64,000 nucleotides of DNA from Liopterus haemorrhoidalis. Lineage: Eukaryota > Arthropoda > Insecta > Coleoptera > Dytiscidae. How positions within the stretch are numbered: position 1 is the stretch's first letter; each line of letters starts with the position of its first letter. The notes under the pieces were generated by a model, which saw only the letters and a program-made list of their open reading frames with translations, searched no databases and was not told the origin of the DNA. Where the stretch lies: contig OZ020612.1 of assembly GCA_963971575.1 (NCBI GenBank), positions 37,551,916 to 37,615,915 on the forward strand. The letters run 5' to 3'. Made by a program: the position numbers and the translations under genes. Of the stretch, positions 36,201-47,599 are shown piece after piece.

Positions 36201-39200
36201 TCATAGTAGAAAAATGTGTGTAAGAAGATAGGAGCTGTTTGTCTTTGCTTCGGATTGGTTTAGATCGTCATCCCTATTACACTGTAAAAATATTGTTTTT
36301 ACAGTCTGTTTCAAACGGTTAGGCGGAACTAAATGGGAATTTCGTTCTTTTAGGTTGTCACGAGAAGGGACCTTGCTTGGGTAATTTCATTTTTTACGTT
36401 GGTATGTCAAAATTTAAAATTCCAACAATGAAACCATGGAAACGCATGACACATGTCAAAAGTAAATTATTATTTTTAGATATTTTAATGACAAAAAAAT
36501 AAATAAATGGGAAATTTGTATTAAGAATGACACAAAAAATCAAAATATAAAGAAAATTACATTTTAAAATGATATTAACCTTAACCAAAAAATGTTTATT
36601 GTAAGTATGATTTACAAAGCTTAAACAAAACGGCCGAAAAGCACGATTTAAACGATGAAAGTAACTAGATTGCAAAATCTAGTTCCGCTTAACCGTCTGG
36701 AACAGACTGTAGTCCAAGTTGACAGATGTTCAGTGTCGTACATTGGAAATATATATTATGTATATAATTTAATTTTTCTCATATATTTTGTTATTATTTA
36801 CATATTTAGACTTTTATTTATATTCTTGGCGTAGATTTTATGGAGAACATTCTCCATGTAATTTGTTTTTACGCAGTTATATATTTTTTAGGTTATCTGA
36901 CATATAAATATTTTTTGACACTTGACAATTAAGAGATCAAGAGAGAAGACTAATGTGAGGCCAAAAGACAGCCCAGCTGATTGTGCCCAAAGAAGAAGTT
37001 ATTGATATAATTTTTAGACCTTCATATATACATATATTTTTAATTTTTATTTACAATAATTATTTAAATAAGAAACTTTAGCTCTGAAGATATATTGTTT
37101 GTTTTATTGCTTTATTTAAACTCTTTTTATACCATATATAGTACATCATTTTTAAAATTTTTCAAATTTCCCATTAAACTGAATTTATGTCGTATAAATA
37201 AGTATATTTAACATCTGCCTTGTTTATTTCAATATCCTATTAACCATTTTCATATTTAAAAAAAATCACTTGCTAACCCAGTTACTACGCCCATGCCCTA
37301 GTTGTAACTTATTTTAAATTTCCCGCTATACTGTATTTGTCTAGTGTAAATCGTACTCGGTTCGCAGCACTATCTACTTTTTTCTACTTTGAAATAGACC
37401 ATAGTGTGTTCTTACAAAAGTGAACAGCTTATACGTGCTCATAAAAAAAAATATATTTTTTTAAAATTCTGAGTCAGGTATCAAATGAAAGCCCTTAGTA
37501 CGTGGATTAACGATCAAAATTTTAATTTTGCAAAATAAATTATTTAGACGCGTTTTTTGCCAAAATTGTGCAAAAAAAATTTTCTCCCACACCCTGTACC
37601 CCAGATGGTTTAAAATAAAATTCTGAAAAAATTCTAAGTAATGTACATTTGTTTGAACCGGAATAGTACAAGAGGAATTTTTTATCAGATTATGTTTTCG
37701 GAAAATAACGCATTTTTTGTTTTTTGCTTGACCACGTAAAATATTTAATAACTTATCTAACACAGGGAACCAGCATGCTCGTGTTCTAATTTGCTAACTA
37801 AGGTTCGTTCCGCTCTCGAGGCAATTCTATTTTTTCTGTTTTTTTTGCATTTTTATTTTGTTTAAATTATTTTTTCAAAATTCTAGTTATATTTGGCCAA
37901 ATGTTGCATTTAATTTTTAAAAGCCCGACTTTAATAACCAGTGGAAATTGTTGAAATTGAATACACTAAATCAGAGGGGCGGGGTTATGACTTAAAACAA
38001 CCATTGGAAGCCATAGGCGCCATTTTCAAAATCTTAGTGAACCTTGCTATATAAAATAAAAAAATACTGCACATATTTAGAAACCTAAATAACGGTATTA
38101 AGCATTCGTATTCAAATTAACAAAAAAATATTTTAACATAAAATCAGTGATGGGCGTTTACACGTAAACTTTAATTGTTTACGTTTACGTGTAAATTTAT
38201 GTAAACAATTGGTAAACTTGTCAACATTGTAAACAATGTAAACTATGTAAACTGTCAAATAATGAGGTTAGTTTTAGTTATTTAATACCAATAAGAGAGA
38301 GCTAATGAACAAGTAAATTCAGTTCAAAACTATAAATTTATTTAAAAAATAGTGGGAAGAAACCGAAGGAATATCTATGAAGAACTAGGAGTAGTTTTAA
38401 TTAAAGAAAATGAAATAAATATAGGGCGTTATGCAAAATTTGTAATAAATCTTTTTGTTATTAAAAAATATAGGCTAGTTATCTTTAAGTGGAAATTTAG
38501 TTTATTTTGTTATAAAAAAATATAACCGAATTTCTTAAAAAAAAAAATTATCTTTCGTATTCATATTTACTAACTTGTAACACCTATATAATGATACATA
38601 TTCGATTTTTATTAATATTTAAATTTGCTTTTGAATTTCGAATTTAGATTTGTTCTAATTTTATATACTTACTTTTTCTTTTAAAATGGTTTTACTGAAA
38701 TTTCATTATTTATAAAAATGTTTTGATAATGGGTTACTGTAATTCAAAGTAAGTGCGCATGTCTAAATCATTGTTTACATTGGTTTACGTTGTTTACATT
38801 GTTTACAAGAGTTTTTGTGTTTACTTTTCATCAATTGTTTACGCGTCAACAATGAGGTAACTTACATCATGTAACTTACGCGCCCATCACTGCATAAAAT
38901 TTGTTTTGGCATCCCGAATAATCATCATTCACTTTCTAAATACCAGTGAAACCCTGAAATGTGTGAAAATTCACTCTTCATATCAATTTGTTCTGTATTA
39001 TCTAAAATGTTCCATCAAGCTACATCAAGGTAACAGCTACATCCATCAATATTACTAATCATTTTATTTGGTTCTATTCCGAAACTTGGCATACGAGCGG
39101 TTTAGAAAAATGTTGCATTATTCATAAAGCAGTAAAAGTGCATTATTGTTAATATAAATATTAATAAACGAGTATCCTCATCTATAACGCGGTAATAATC

Positions 39201-42200
39201 GTTAAAATCATAGTTGTACGTACGTAGGTAGAAAGGAATGTTTAATTTTTCACTCTTAACAGAAAGCGTTTTGCACTTTCATTAAATCCAGATGCACGTA
39301 GCGCGTTCATATTCTATTGTCGACAATTTCACCTAAATAACTACCTACCTACTAGCTATTATAACGCGTATTTATTATAATTTTATCTCCGCTATTTAAA
39401 TATTTCACATTTTTATGTGATTATTCACATTAGTTTATTTCAGTTAGGGTTCCCACCTTTTCATATTTCAAAATCCGAACGACTTTTTTAGATCCCGGAT
39501 GAAAACCAAAGAGGTGGGGACGGAATATTGAATCCAAGCAGGGGCAGACTGTCCTAAAAAATATTGTGAGGAAAAAATGATAACGGCCCAGCCCATAAAT
39601 AAATAATGTCTTGTTTTTACATATATTAAAATATAAAAATACAGTAATGACAAAAAATCACAATAACCACAAGTCTACAACATTAACTTTTCATTTAGAA
39701 GTTTTAGAAGTTGAACAATATTAATGACATCATCCAAAACTATTTCATTTGAAATATCCTTCTCCACTTACATGAAGGCTTCTAGATTTTCTTGCGAGAT
39801 ACTTGAACTTAGTCTGCTTTTAATACATTTTAATGTTGAAAAACTCTGTTCACAGCATACTTGTGTTACAGACATAGAGAATAGATATTTGTATGCTTAA
39901 CCAAGTATAGAATAAGCGCTACTTATCATACATATTAACAATAAAACTAATATTAATATCGGAATAATATATTATAACAACAAATAGGACAATTTTTGCA
40001 AGCTTTGCAATAGGTGGATGGAATCGCATTTTTATCATTTTCTACTTCATCATCAGTAGAATGTTCATTTTCATTTAATTTTTTGAAAGTTTCACTGACA
40101 TTTTCCTTTAAAATATTCCATTGAGATTTAAAATGTTATAACTCTGAAATAATATTGTGTTGAGTTGCTTCTGGATTAAACTGTATTAATATACTGCTTA
40201 ATTTTTGAATGCGTTTTCAGGAATATTTTCAGAAATTTTTCAAACATGCGAAGACATATTAAAGTAATTGGTTTTTTGAGAAACAATTTTCCATGCTTTG
40301 AATTGCAGTATCTAGTATGTAATTGTAAGTATTTATTTCATACCGCTTGGATGAATTTCTTACCGGTTCGGCCATATTTTCTTTTGCGTATTCTAATGTC
40401 CGGTAATGTATCCAGTTTATTATTTACATAATTAAAAAACACATCAGCAGAGTTCTTTTAATCGTTAAATTTTCGCGATATATTCTTTAATGATTTGGTT
40501 GCATTCATAACCATACGATGAGCTTTGATAAAAACTATGCTCCGTTCTTGAAATCATTTGAAATTGCTATTGTTATATCAAATATTTGTAAGAATAGTTC
40601 AGCAGTTAATACTGTTTCATATTTTTTCAAGGAATCTAGAAAAGATTTTGCTTTTATTCGTATGTTTGATTGAAAGTTTATTGATGTAGCAATATACTGT
40701 AATGTTAATACTGATTCGACATGTAAGCCGTCTTTAGGATTACCAAAATTACCAAACACTTTTCTTAAGACTGCATCCTTGGCCCACCATCGCGTTTCTC
40801 CTATCGCATTTCATTTTTTACGTATAGTATCTTTACTAAAAGAATCCACATATTTATTCGAATGTACGATTCTCGAATAAAAATTGATATTAAATTTAAT
40901 AGACTAAATAATGAAGCTACAGCAACTGATGACTGAGTAATATCAGAAATAACTAAATTCAAAACATGGGCATAGCACCATCCATGAACATGCTCAGGGA
41001 TAGCTTTTAGCATGTGAGCAGAAAACCCACGATATTTCGGGCCTTTTAAAATGCCTTTGGGGCTTTTTAATTGCCTTTTAAAAGATTGACTGTGTTTCAA
41101 AATTTATTTTGGACTAATTTTGTAGTGGTGGTATATTTTTTCGTGTTCGGGCCGAGTCGGGCAAGTGTAGTGGACTGGAGTCGGGTCGGGCTGTTCTAAC
41201 TTCGGACTTGGGTTGGGCCGGGTAAAATGTTAATAGCCCACACATATTCCTATATTACACCTATAAATTGAAATTTACCTTATTTAACGAAATAGAAATA
41301 AATGATTTTTTTAAAATAAAACTGGACAAAACGGCATACGACGTCTGTTCAAATAGTATCGCGAATTTTGTGTTTTTTTCAAAAATTATTTATTTATTCA
41401 TGAATATCTATTTTGTCCCTTTCAAAGTAATCCCCACCAGATATTATACACTTGTGCCAACGTTTTTTCCAATCCTCGAAGCACTTGAAAAAATCATTTT
41501 TTGGGATCTTGTTCAGCTCCTCCTTCGATGCCGTCTTTATCTCCTCACTCGTAGCGTAGCGTCGTCCTTTCATAGGCCTCTTCAGTTTCAGGAACAAGAA
41601 AAAGACACAGGGGGGCCAGATCTGGGGAATACGGTGGCTGAGGCATTATTAGTGTGTTGTTTTTGGCCAAAAAACACGACGAATTTTAGTACGAATTTCG
41701 CGGCGACCCGTCTCATGCCCAAATCATTGGTAAAAATCGAATGGCACGAGCCAATCGATATGTTTAGGTCCTCAGCAACTTCTCTAACGGTGATTCGACG
41801 ATTGGCCAATACTATTTTCTTCACTTCATCAATGTTTTCGTCTGTTGTTAGCATGCTCGGGCGTCCGACACGCTCTTCGTCGTTCACATCTTCTCGGCCC
41901 TCTGAGAACATTTTGTACCACCGATAAACGTTGCTTCGGTCCAAGCTGTTATGGCTTCACCATATGCCACAGTCAACATTCGGAATGCGTCCGCGCACTT
42001 TTGTTTTTCACACAAAATTTGATACAGATTCTTTGATCCATTTTTTGGTATAGGCAAAAATCGAAGACGAGCCAAAACACGTGCAAGCAAAGCAACTGTC
42101 AAAAATTAACTGAACGTTCAAAATGGCCGAACTTGTCGGCATAAGTAAGAGATATGAGTACCAACATAACGCTACAAAAAATCTTAAATCGAATATACGT

Positions 42201-45200
42201 AACCCGCGGAAATTCTAAATTCGCGATACTATTTGAACAGACCTCGTATTATGTATATATTTAGAAAACGGCCCAATTTGTATACGGCCTATGTGGAATT
42301 TTCCAAATATTCCACATGACCAGTCCGCCCCTGAACCCAAGTCCCTTTGCTTCCTGTGCAACATTTTTAACAACAGAGTAGTATAGCTTTGTTTTATTGG
42401 AGTGAGCTGTTACGTGTTATGATTGAAAACGGTAAACCGATGTAAATAGAATAAATTAGAATGATGTAGCGAATATTATTATTTAATAGTTCAAACATCT
42501 GTTCCTGTGCGGAGCTGCGGGCAGCGGCCAGAACTGTCAATTAATTTAATAATTCATCCCGTAATGAAAACACACATATAACTGTTCATTTGTCCGTCCA
42601 CCGTCCACCGTCAACTCGATATCTCTACATCACAAACATGTATGGAAAATATTTTCGAAAGAGGAAATAAAAGATTACCGTGGTATACACCAGTGACTTT
42701 TAACCGGTGTATCGTTGAAGAACGACTGCCGCTATTAATGTAACAATAAATTACAAATAATCTATACAAAATCGTAAATGTAATTTTTTTAAAATAACAC
42801 AATGATTAGAATGGAGGCTATTGAACATTGCAGTAAGTGCTCGATTATTTGAAGTATTGAGAAGTGACACGCTCGAATACGGTAACTGGTGGCCAAATTA
42901 TTGTACTAAATACAGCACTACAAAAACCACGAAACAAAAAAATTTTGATAAATTTCTAATATTTCATTTTTTTTTTGAAATTTTAATAAATCCTCCCTTA
43001 AGAACAATAACATAAGGACCTGCGGTTTGAATTTTTGAATTCTACAGCCTATTTTCTACATAGATAAAAAATCAGCTGTGGCCACCACAGGACCGACCGC
43101 CATCACAAAGTACTTGTATAAAATACATTCTAGCAGCAGAGTACTACCTTGACCTAATATTTAAGTATCTATTTTTTCATACTTATATGTAACGTTTCCA
43201 TGGTCATGATAAATAATAGCTCTGTTAAAAAATATTAGGCCAAGTTATTTCTACTCTGCTGCTAGAATGTATTTTATACATGTACTTTGTGATGGCGGTT
43301 GGTCCTGTGGTGGCCACAGCTGATTTTTTCTATCTGATTTACTTCGAAATGTGTATACTTATGTATTTTGAGTCGCATATCACAAACATAATCTCCATTA
43401 CAAGCTACACTTTACCATTTTTGAATAAATTCAAAAAATCCGACCGAAAATTACCATATTTAAAAAAATACATACATGAGGGCGCCTTAAATATATTTTA
43501 TAAAACTCATTTGACTGTTAATTATTATTTCCATAGCCAACATTTATCACCGGGGGGACGAGGTACGGAGGAAGCAGGTACAAATTAAATTTTCTATCTA
43601 CGCGTAGCTTTTTATCTGTGATCGAGCCCATAATTATCATTTCCGGAGTGGTGAGGCGGAATTATTGTTTTCCCTGGCCCAAAATTATTATCAACCGGGG
43701 TCTAGGCACGCTCTGAACGTCCCTTATCATCGTCGCATAGAACTACCCCCCTGATCGTTGGGCCACAATGGAAAAACGTGACAACTCTGTATTTCTGTAC
43801 AGAGTTGTATTGGAACAAAATTTCAATTAGCACCACAAAAGAAAACATCCAAATTTTGTATAATAGGCACTTTACATCACATAAAACTTTCATTTTTGTA
43901 TTTGCGCAGTGCGCATGCGTTTGTCCGCCATATTTACCCACGTGCACGTTTAAAAATGCGTTTAACTAATATTGGTCCATGCGTATTATGATTCTGTAGT
44001 AATGATTTAAAAATATTCAATGTTATAGACCGGAGTTACGGTCAGCTAAGTTGACAGGATGTCCCAATCCACCCGCATTCGTATTGTTACATATTCAAAC
44101 CCACATATCACATCTAAAACTCAACATAAAACGCAAAAACACAAATACATTTATCATATTTACGAGCCTTTTATTACATATGCTTTCAACTAAACTAATC
44201 CATTGTGTTTCATTATTGCGGAGAGATAAAAATTAAACTGTTAACTCTGGATTGACGTACAGAACAAACTAATAGCTTTGAAAAGAATTCAGATTATGAT
44301 TATTTAAACATACATTACTCGCGAACGTGCCTTATAATAAGCGACGTATTATTTAACTTATTTCATGCAAGGTGGTTTTAGTTTAATCGTCTGCTACCTT
44401 TACACATGGAAGCCTATCTATTTTTAAATTTAATATTTCGAATTGTTTGTTTGTAAAGGCTTTGTGTATCATTTTACCCCAACAATGTTAAATCCGGCAG
44501 TGTTGGATACTGACCACTACTATGTTTTCTTTGACACGTGAAAATGGTGATTTCTGTCAATAATTATTAACTTCAAAGGTATCTTAGATTGATTTTACTA
44601 ACTATTGAACACATCGGAAATTGACTAAATTTTGAGGAAAAAACAAAATATAGTCGGTTTCTTTGGTTTAAGCGGAACTATATTTTTAAAACAGGTAACT
44701 TTTAACTATTGAATAAGGCTTTTGATCATTTTGAAAATTTATAATAATTTGTATATATTTTATTTTTCTTTACTATTGTTCAATTTGATCTTTGTACAGC
44801 TTATTTTTTTAAAACTGTTTTTTTTTTCTTTGTATTTTGTTGTGTTACCCTGTTATAGGAACTATTTTTACAAATGGTTCTGTAGGGTAACCTAACTAAT
44901 ATAAATAAATAAATTATGTTCAGCAAAAGTCCACTTTAATCTTTAATAAGTGAGCTCGTGACATCTTAAGAATATAAAAATTCAATTTAGTTCCGTTTAA
45001 GATTTTGGAATAGACTTTACAAAAGATACAACAGTTGGAATTTTTGAGTTTCTCAGGTTCTGGATAGTCTAAAAACTCATTTTTAAATAATACTAGAACA
45101 ATTTTTGTTTTTGAAAATTTTTGATATTTGTATTTTTTTTTTTTAATTTAAACTAATTGTAATTCAAAAAGGTTAGAGACAGAGACCTGCTGTTTAAATT

Positions 45201-46881
45201 TTTGGATTCTCCATATCTTGTTTAGTCTAGAAAAAAATTGGGGCCTTAATCAATAGACTACAAAGTGTTGTGCATTTTGTAAAATTGTTTTTCATCATCC
45301 TTATCCCAAAATTAGAGGAAATTTTGAACCGTAAAAATGGGGCCGAAAAAAAATATTTTTTCAATAATCCATAATTATGTAAATTTCTGGAATAGGACCA
45401 CTGGCGTATCAACAGGTCCGCAATCGCTGAGGGGCACTCCATTTACGGACCTACCGAAATTCTAAATGACTTTTTTTGTCGCTTGATCGCCAAACACAAA
45501 GTTGACAAAATTACGACGGGCCCAAGTAAATTATTGTGACAAGAGAAAAGAATTTTTTTAACCATCTAAATTGTTTAAATAAAATATTCCTAAGAAACCA
45601 ATTCTAAGCCTGGAAAAATGTGAACAGAAGCTAAATTTTAAAAACCACTATTATAAAATAATTATGTACGTAATTTATTATTATTAATAAATTTAATTCC
45701 AAAAAATATACTTTTCTATTAAATCTCAGTGAAAATTTCTATGGGACAACGATAAGTAACAACTGAGAGGATTCTATCTCGGATTATATAGAGGTTTCAT
45801 TGTTAAAAGCAGGTAGCTTTAACCTCTTTCTGCCACTACTACAAAAAGTACACGACACCAATAATTCAGAATAAAAATTTACTAATATTTAAATGCTATT
45901 TGCAAACCGCTTCTATGAAAATTAACGATTACTATTTAACAAAGTAAGGTTTTACAACTTCGGGTCGCCAACGGAGTGGCCGAGCGCATTGAATCGTGTG
46001 GTTTAGACTGGTGGAATATACAGTCTGGGCTGGGTGGTCGGTGGTTCGAGCCTCCTTCGTTGGTGATATTGGCGAGCGAGAATAATATGTTTACATTACT
46101 CCCATTTTCACAATCATTCACCCCTTATCCAGGTGTAGGAGCTCGCCCCCTGGCATCGGCGATTAGCCTTGTTGCAGAAATAGTCCGATGTAAAATAAAT
46201 AAATAAAAAAAAAAACAACTTCGGGTCATTTATAAACGGACTAATTAGTAAATTACAAATTTGAAAGTAAAAATCTGAAGCCTTTGTTTTACGAGTTGTT
46301 TTATTCAGCGAGAACGTTTTGTTTCAAAGATAAATCAGAATCAAAATGTAAATTATATAAGTGCATTGTTATGTAATAGAGTAAGACGGGAAATATAGTT
46401 AAGATCAAACTAAATTACATAATAAGTTCAAATCGTGGCGAACCAATAGGTCACAGTAAAAGTATTCTTCCATAATTTGTAATTTAAATATTTCTGCAAA
46501 CTGATAAGATAGATAAACAGCGATAAAATATTAACGGCAGTGATAACATAGATAAGAAACAAAAGGAAGGTCTAATTAAGAATACAATTACAAAATTGAA
46601 TTTTTGATTTGTGGGAAAATGAATTAAAATTAATATTAATTACTTACATCTGATGCCGGTATGTCAAACACCTCCGCTATTTTAATATAGAGTTCTTTGA
46701 CGTTGGAGAATCCAGAAATAAGTCCAGTTGGACTTCCATGTGCCAATTGGCAATGGAAAACCAACTGAGGTTTTCCAACATTGGGTTCATCTTTAGGTAC
46801 ACTAGGCACTGGTCTTTCCACCGCTTTTATAGTACCATTTTTATTATTTTCATGCACTACATTTTTTTTAAATAACGGCAT
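21217..46881 (-). CDS. kermit: GIPC-family PDZ adaptor (kermit), 5 exons, 316 aa, complete
   Basis: Exons: 46881-46648, 29687-29591, 28915-28782, 26315-26067, 21453-21217 (TAA). All junctions are GT/AG and the phases agree. GIPC proteins link the C-termini of receptors to myosin VI during endocytic traffic. Exon 1 starts MPLFKKNVV and gives the GH1 domain with [20 protein letters not shown] (about 39-58). The PDZ domain runs about 112-195, with its carboxylate loop at NSLGLTI (Gly126). The linker has an acidic-basic [11 protein letters not shown] stretch. The last exon gives the GH2 domain (about 239-316, [14 protein letters not shown]), the myosin VI binding part. The length matches the family. 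Intron 1 is 17 kb and transposon-rich; the coding exons show no damage. Confidence 0.96.
21516..21545. repeat. (TA)n microsatellite
   Basis: Uninterrupted TA dinucleotide run of about 15 units in GIPC intron 4, 63 bases beyond the last exon's acceptor. 21546-23100 shows no other recognisable feature. Confidence 0.9.
23101..23589. mobile_element. Probable non-autonomous hAT element with GAACCGAAA-rich ends
   Basis: Ends TAGGGCTTCGAACAG and inverted GGTTCGAAGCCCTG. The subterminal regions are rich in ACCGAAAACCGAAAAACCG and its inverse. I do not see an 8-bp duplication, so the boundaries are tentative. Related pieces lie at 60050-60100 and 62270-62405. Confidence 0.55.
24352..24402. repeat. 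Perfect 19-bp inverted repeat, 13-base spacer
   Basis: The arms CCGCGGTCACTGAAACCAC (24352-24370) and its exact complement (24384-24402) surround AGATGAGGCATCC. GC-rich, in an AT-rich GIPC intron. It could be a terminal hairpin of a lost element; its function is unknown. Confidence 0.8.
25062..25215 (-). mobile_element. Helitron-like fragment, inverted
   Basis: Reverse complement of the interior of the Helitron-like family (the AAAGTTGCTATAAAAGCAATAA-type region through the GAGTTTACTCGTGTCG-type region). The (GTCY)n array and both ends are missing. A (CA)n-like run follows at 25311-25335. Confidence 0.55.
26012..26064 (-). repeat. tRNA-like relic touching a splice donor
   Basis: Read on the minus strand: TGCTCTGTGGTAAGATGGTT and later ACTGGTTCAATCTCCGG, resembling pol III A- and B-box sequences. 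It begins only a few bases inside intron 4 of GIPC, after exon 26315-26067. The stems are too imperfect for a working tRNA, so it is probably a SINE remnant. Confidence 0.45.
26937..27600 (+). mobile_element. Helitron-like element with (GTCY)n array and nested hAT MITE
   Basis: Begins ACCGCCAACATATATAAAGG-like and ends with the hairpin CTGTGATGGCCACAG, then CTGA. The tetranucleotide array is at 27231-27297. A 165-bp hAT MITE splits it near the 5' end. In GIPC intron 3. Confidence 0.7.
26971..27135. mobile_element. Non-autonomous hAT element (165 bp)
   Basis: Ends CAGGGTCGTCTTAAG and GGGCGGCCCTG. The 8-bp duplication ATTGTGAT is perfect at 26963-26970 and 27136-27143. It inserted into the Helitron-like element and is therefore younger. 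Confidence 0.85.
29091..29125. repeat. (AAT)n microsatellite
   Basis: Run of ATAATAATAATAGTAATAAT type in GIPC intron 2. Confidence 0.85.
29239..29283. repeat. Perfect 20-bp GC-rich hairpin, 5-base loop
   Basis: The arms GGCGCCGACCCGAATTGTTT (29239-29258) and the exact complement (29264-29283) flank CTTAT. In GIPC intron 2. Confidence 0.85.
30360..31760. repeat. Dispersed repeat R1 with internal tRNA-like units
   Basis: Largest copy of a family that also occurs at 32520-33189, 35735-35940 (inverse), 37440-38970 (inverse), 47600-48059 and 58080-58480. Landmarks: GATGATTATTTGGGATGCC, TGCAACATTTGCCAAAATAT, ATGCGTTATTTTCCGAAAAC and the end CATACCTACAAAACCCTAAA. Both ends carry AGGGTTTTGTAGGTA-like sequence, which suggests short inverted ends. 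No coding capacity seen. Confidence 0.6.
30770..31176 (-). repeat. Three tRNA-like units in one R1 repeat
   Basis: Minus-strand units at about 30848-30770, 31065-30985 and 31176-31098. Each has an A-box-like AATGGTTAGC, a B-box-like GGTTCGATCCC or a variant, then ACAATTTTATTTT. A fourth lies at 33032-32955. The best unit still has mismatches in the T stem, so these look like SINE-derived relics, not tRNA genes. Confidence 0.55.
32272..32395 (+). repeat. tRNA-derived SINE-like sequence
   Basis: TAGTGATTAGCTCATTTG (A-box-like) and GGGTTCGATTCCCGG (B box with a good T stem) occur within 70 bases. An A-rich tail of AAAATAAAAATAAAAG type follows up to 32395, next to a truncated M4 MITE. Confidence 0.6.
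33190..33707 (+). mobile_element. Helitron-like element, short (GTCY)n array
   Basis: Begins GACCGCCAACATATATAAGG and ends with the hairpin CTGTGGTGACCACAG, then CTAAT, a CTRRT terminus. The tetranucleotide array (33305-33340) is much shorter than in the other copies. In GIPC intron 1. Confidence 0.7.
34887..35119. mobile_element. Foldback MITE (233 bp)
   Basis: The arms begin CCATGTGTTCAAAAAGAAAT and, inverted, CCATGAGTTCAAAAATAAAT. They extend through GGTTGGCTGTGGAAAATAAA-like sequence and pair over about 60 bp. A half copy lies at 55855-55935. Confidence 0.7.
35571..35708. repeat. Long hairpin, arms of about 62 bp
   Basis: TTCCACAAAATAAATTTATT at the left pairs with AATAAATTTATTTTGTGGAA at the right. 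The arms meet at GCCATCATC/GATGATAGC around a loop of about 8 bases. A foldback element, not coding. Confidence 0.75.
36302..36709. mobile_element. Tc1-type MITE, family M4, intact 408-bp copy
   Basis: Ends CAGTCTGTTTCAAACGGTTA and inverted TAACCGTCTGGAACAGACTG, flanked by TA at 36300-36301 and 36710-36711. It serves as the reference for the copy at 54020-55198 that was split by a P-type element. Confidence 0.8.
38145..38892. mobile_element. Non-autonomous hAT element rich in GTTTAC motifs
   Basis: Ends CAGTGATGGGCGTTTAC and ACGCGCCCATCACTG. The 8-bp duplication CATAAAAT is perfect at 38137-38144 and 38893-38900. Both subterminal regions are packed with GTTTAC/GTAAAC. It interrupts an inverse R1 repeat. 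Confidence 0.85.
39690..41100 (-). pseudogene. ZMYM1-like hAT transposase relic
   Basis: Minus-strand blocks: 41060-40800 reads [19 protein letters not shown]. 40800-40535 gives a helical segment with [14 protein letters not shown]. 39870-39690 reads [18 protein letters not shown], the hAT dimerisation motif. In between are several stops. The match is to ZMYM1-type hAT transposases and the copy is inactive. Confidence 0.75.
41339..42246 (-). mobile_element. Internally deleted mariner element
   Basis: TA-flanked (41337-41338 and 42247-42248) with the same inverted ends as 8145-9061. The minus strand keeps the N-terminal helix-turn-helix part (42102-41690, [16 protein letters not shown]). It then keeps the C-terminal part with [20 protein letters not shown] (41597-41394). 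The catalytic middle is missing. It inserted into the hAT at 39539-42333. Confidence 0.9.
43067..43329. mobile_element. Two Helitron-like tails in inverted orientation
   Basis: 43067-43150 is the inverse of the family 3' end (ATCAGCTGTGGCCACCACAG). 43250-43329 is the same end in direct orientation, finishing CCACAGCTGAT. Together they form an imperfect palindrome of about 260 bp. They may come from two insertions or one rearranged element. Confidence 0.65.
44653..45017. mobile_element. Tc1-type MITE, family M4, diverged copy
   Basis: Ends GTCGGTTTCTTTGGTTTAAG and inverted TTTAAGATTTTGGAATAGAC, TA at both sides. Not coding. In GIPC intron 1. Confidence 0.55.
45967..46214 (+). mobile_element. 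tRNA-derived SINE with perfect 13-bp target duplication
   Basis: ACAACTTCGGGTC flanks it on both sides (45954-45966 and 46215-46227). The head carries AGTGGCCGAGCGCATTG (A-box region of a long-variable-arm tRNA, Leu/Ser type) and GGTGGTTCGAGCCTCC (B box). The tail is AAATAAATAAATAAAAAAAA. A 76-codon open frame crosses it by chance. It lies about 430 bases from GIPC exon 1. Confidence 0.85.
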
Positions 46882-47599
46882 TGTTACACAAATATTTCAC
46901 TAACAATTAAATAGTTATTTTTATTGAAATTTAATTGTTGACATGTCCGCATCAAGTTTATTCTGTTACTGTTCTTTCAAAGACTGCTCGTTGTAAATTA
47001 CGCTGGTGTTTAGTTTTGATAGTTTTCCGCGAGATAATTGCCGTGTATTATACGTGGTTGACTCTAGATTTGTTTCCGAACGCGCGGCGTGGAATTAAGT
47101 GGGGCAAATGCAGTTTCTGACCCCACAAACGATTAATACCGTGATCGGAACAAGAATTATGAATATAGGAAATTTTTGACCAGTGATAAAGACTTTTCTC
47201 CGAGGGAAAAATTACAAGAGACAGGGGGGGGGGGTCCATGAACTCAGTGTGAAGTAAATTAGACAGGTAGGCGCGCTCCCAGGGGATCAAGGGATTCAAA
47301 ATTTCAAGTGAGGACTTTTTTTAGGTCTTCATTTGACATGCTCGATAAAAGCAAGTTACGCCCTGCCCAGGGGCGCTCAATTAAATCTTGCCTACGAGCG
47401 CCGCAGACCCTCGCGCCGGCTCTGAAAATATACTTCATATTTCCTTGAAAATTTCGAATTTTGAAAGGTGTTTTCAAGTTTTTTTTGTTTTCTGGCCCCC
47501 TCCCTAAGAATAAATTCTGGGTGTATGCTTAAAAGCAAGTATTATAGCTAAAAAATGGGAGGGGGTGTTTGTTTCTTGAATTCAACACTGTTCTGTGTG
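46882..47599. other. 5' flank of the GIPC gene
   Basis: Immediately upstream of the GIPC start codon. It should hold the promoter and 5' UTR, but I recognise no specific site. It includes a poly-G run at 47224-47233. Confidence 0.4.

Larger units (their letters stand above)
39539..42333 (-). mobile_element. hAT element with ZMYM1-like transposase relic and nested mariner
   Basis: Ends CAGGGGCAGACTGTCC and ACCAGTCCGCCCCTG. The flanks AATCCAAG (39531-39538) and AACCCAAG (42334-42341) agree in 7 of 8 bases. 2795 bp including the mariner at 41339-42246. In GIPC intron 1. Confidence 0.8.

Noticed and set aside
41268..41927. Longest open frame in the track (219 codons, + strand)
   Set aside because: It is the antisense of the mariner transposase at 41339-42246.
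45976..46206. 76-codon open frame
   Set aside because: It runs through the tRNA-derived SINE and its A-rich tail, with no coding signature.
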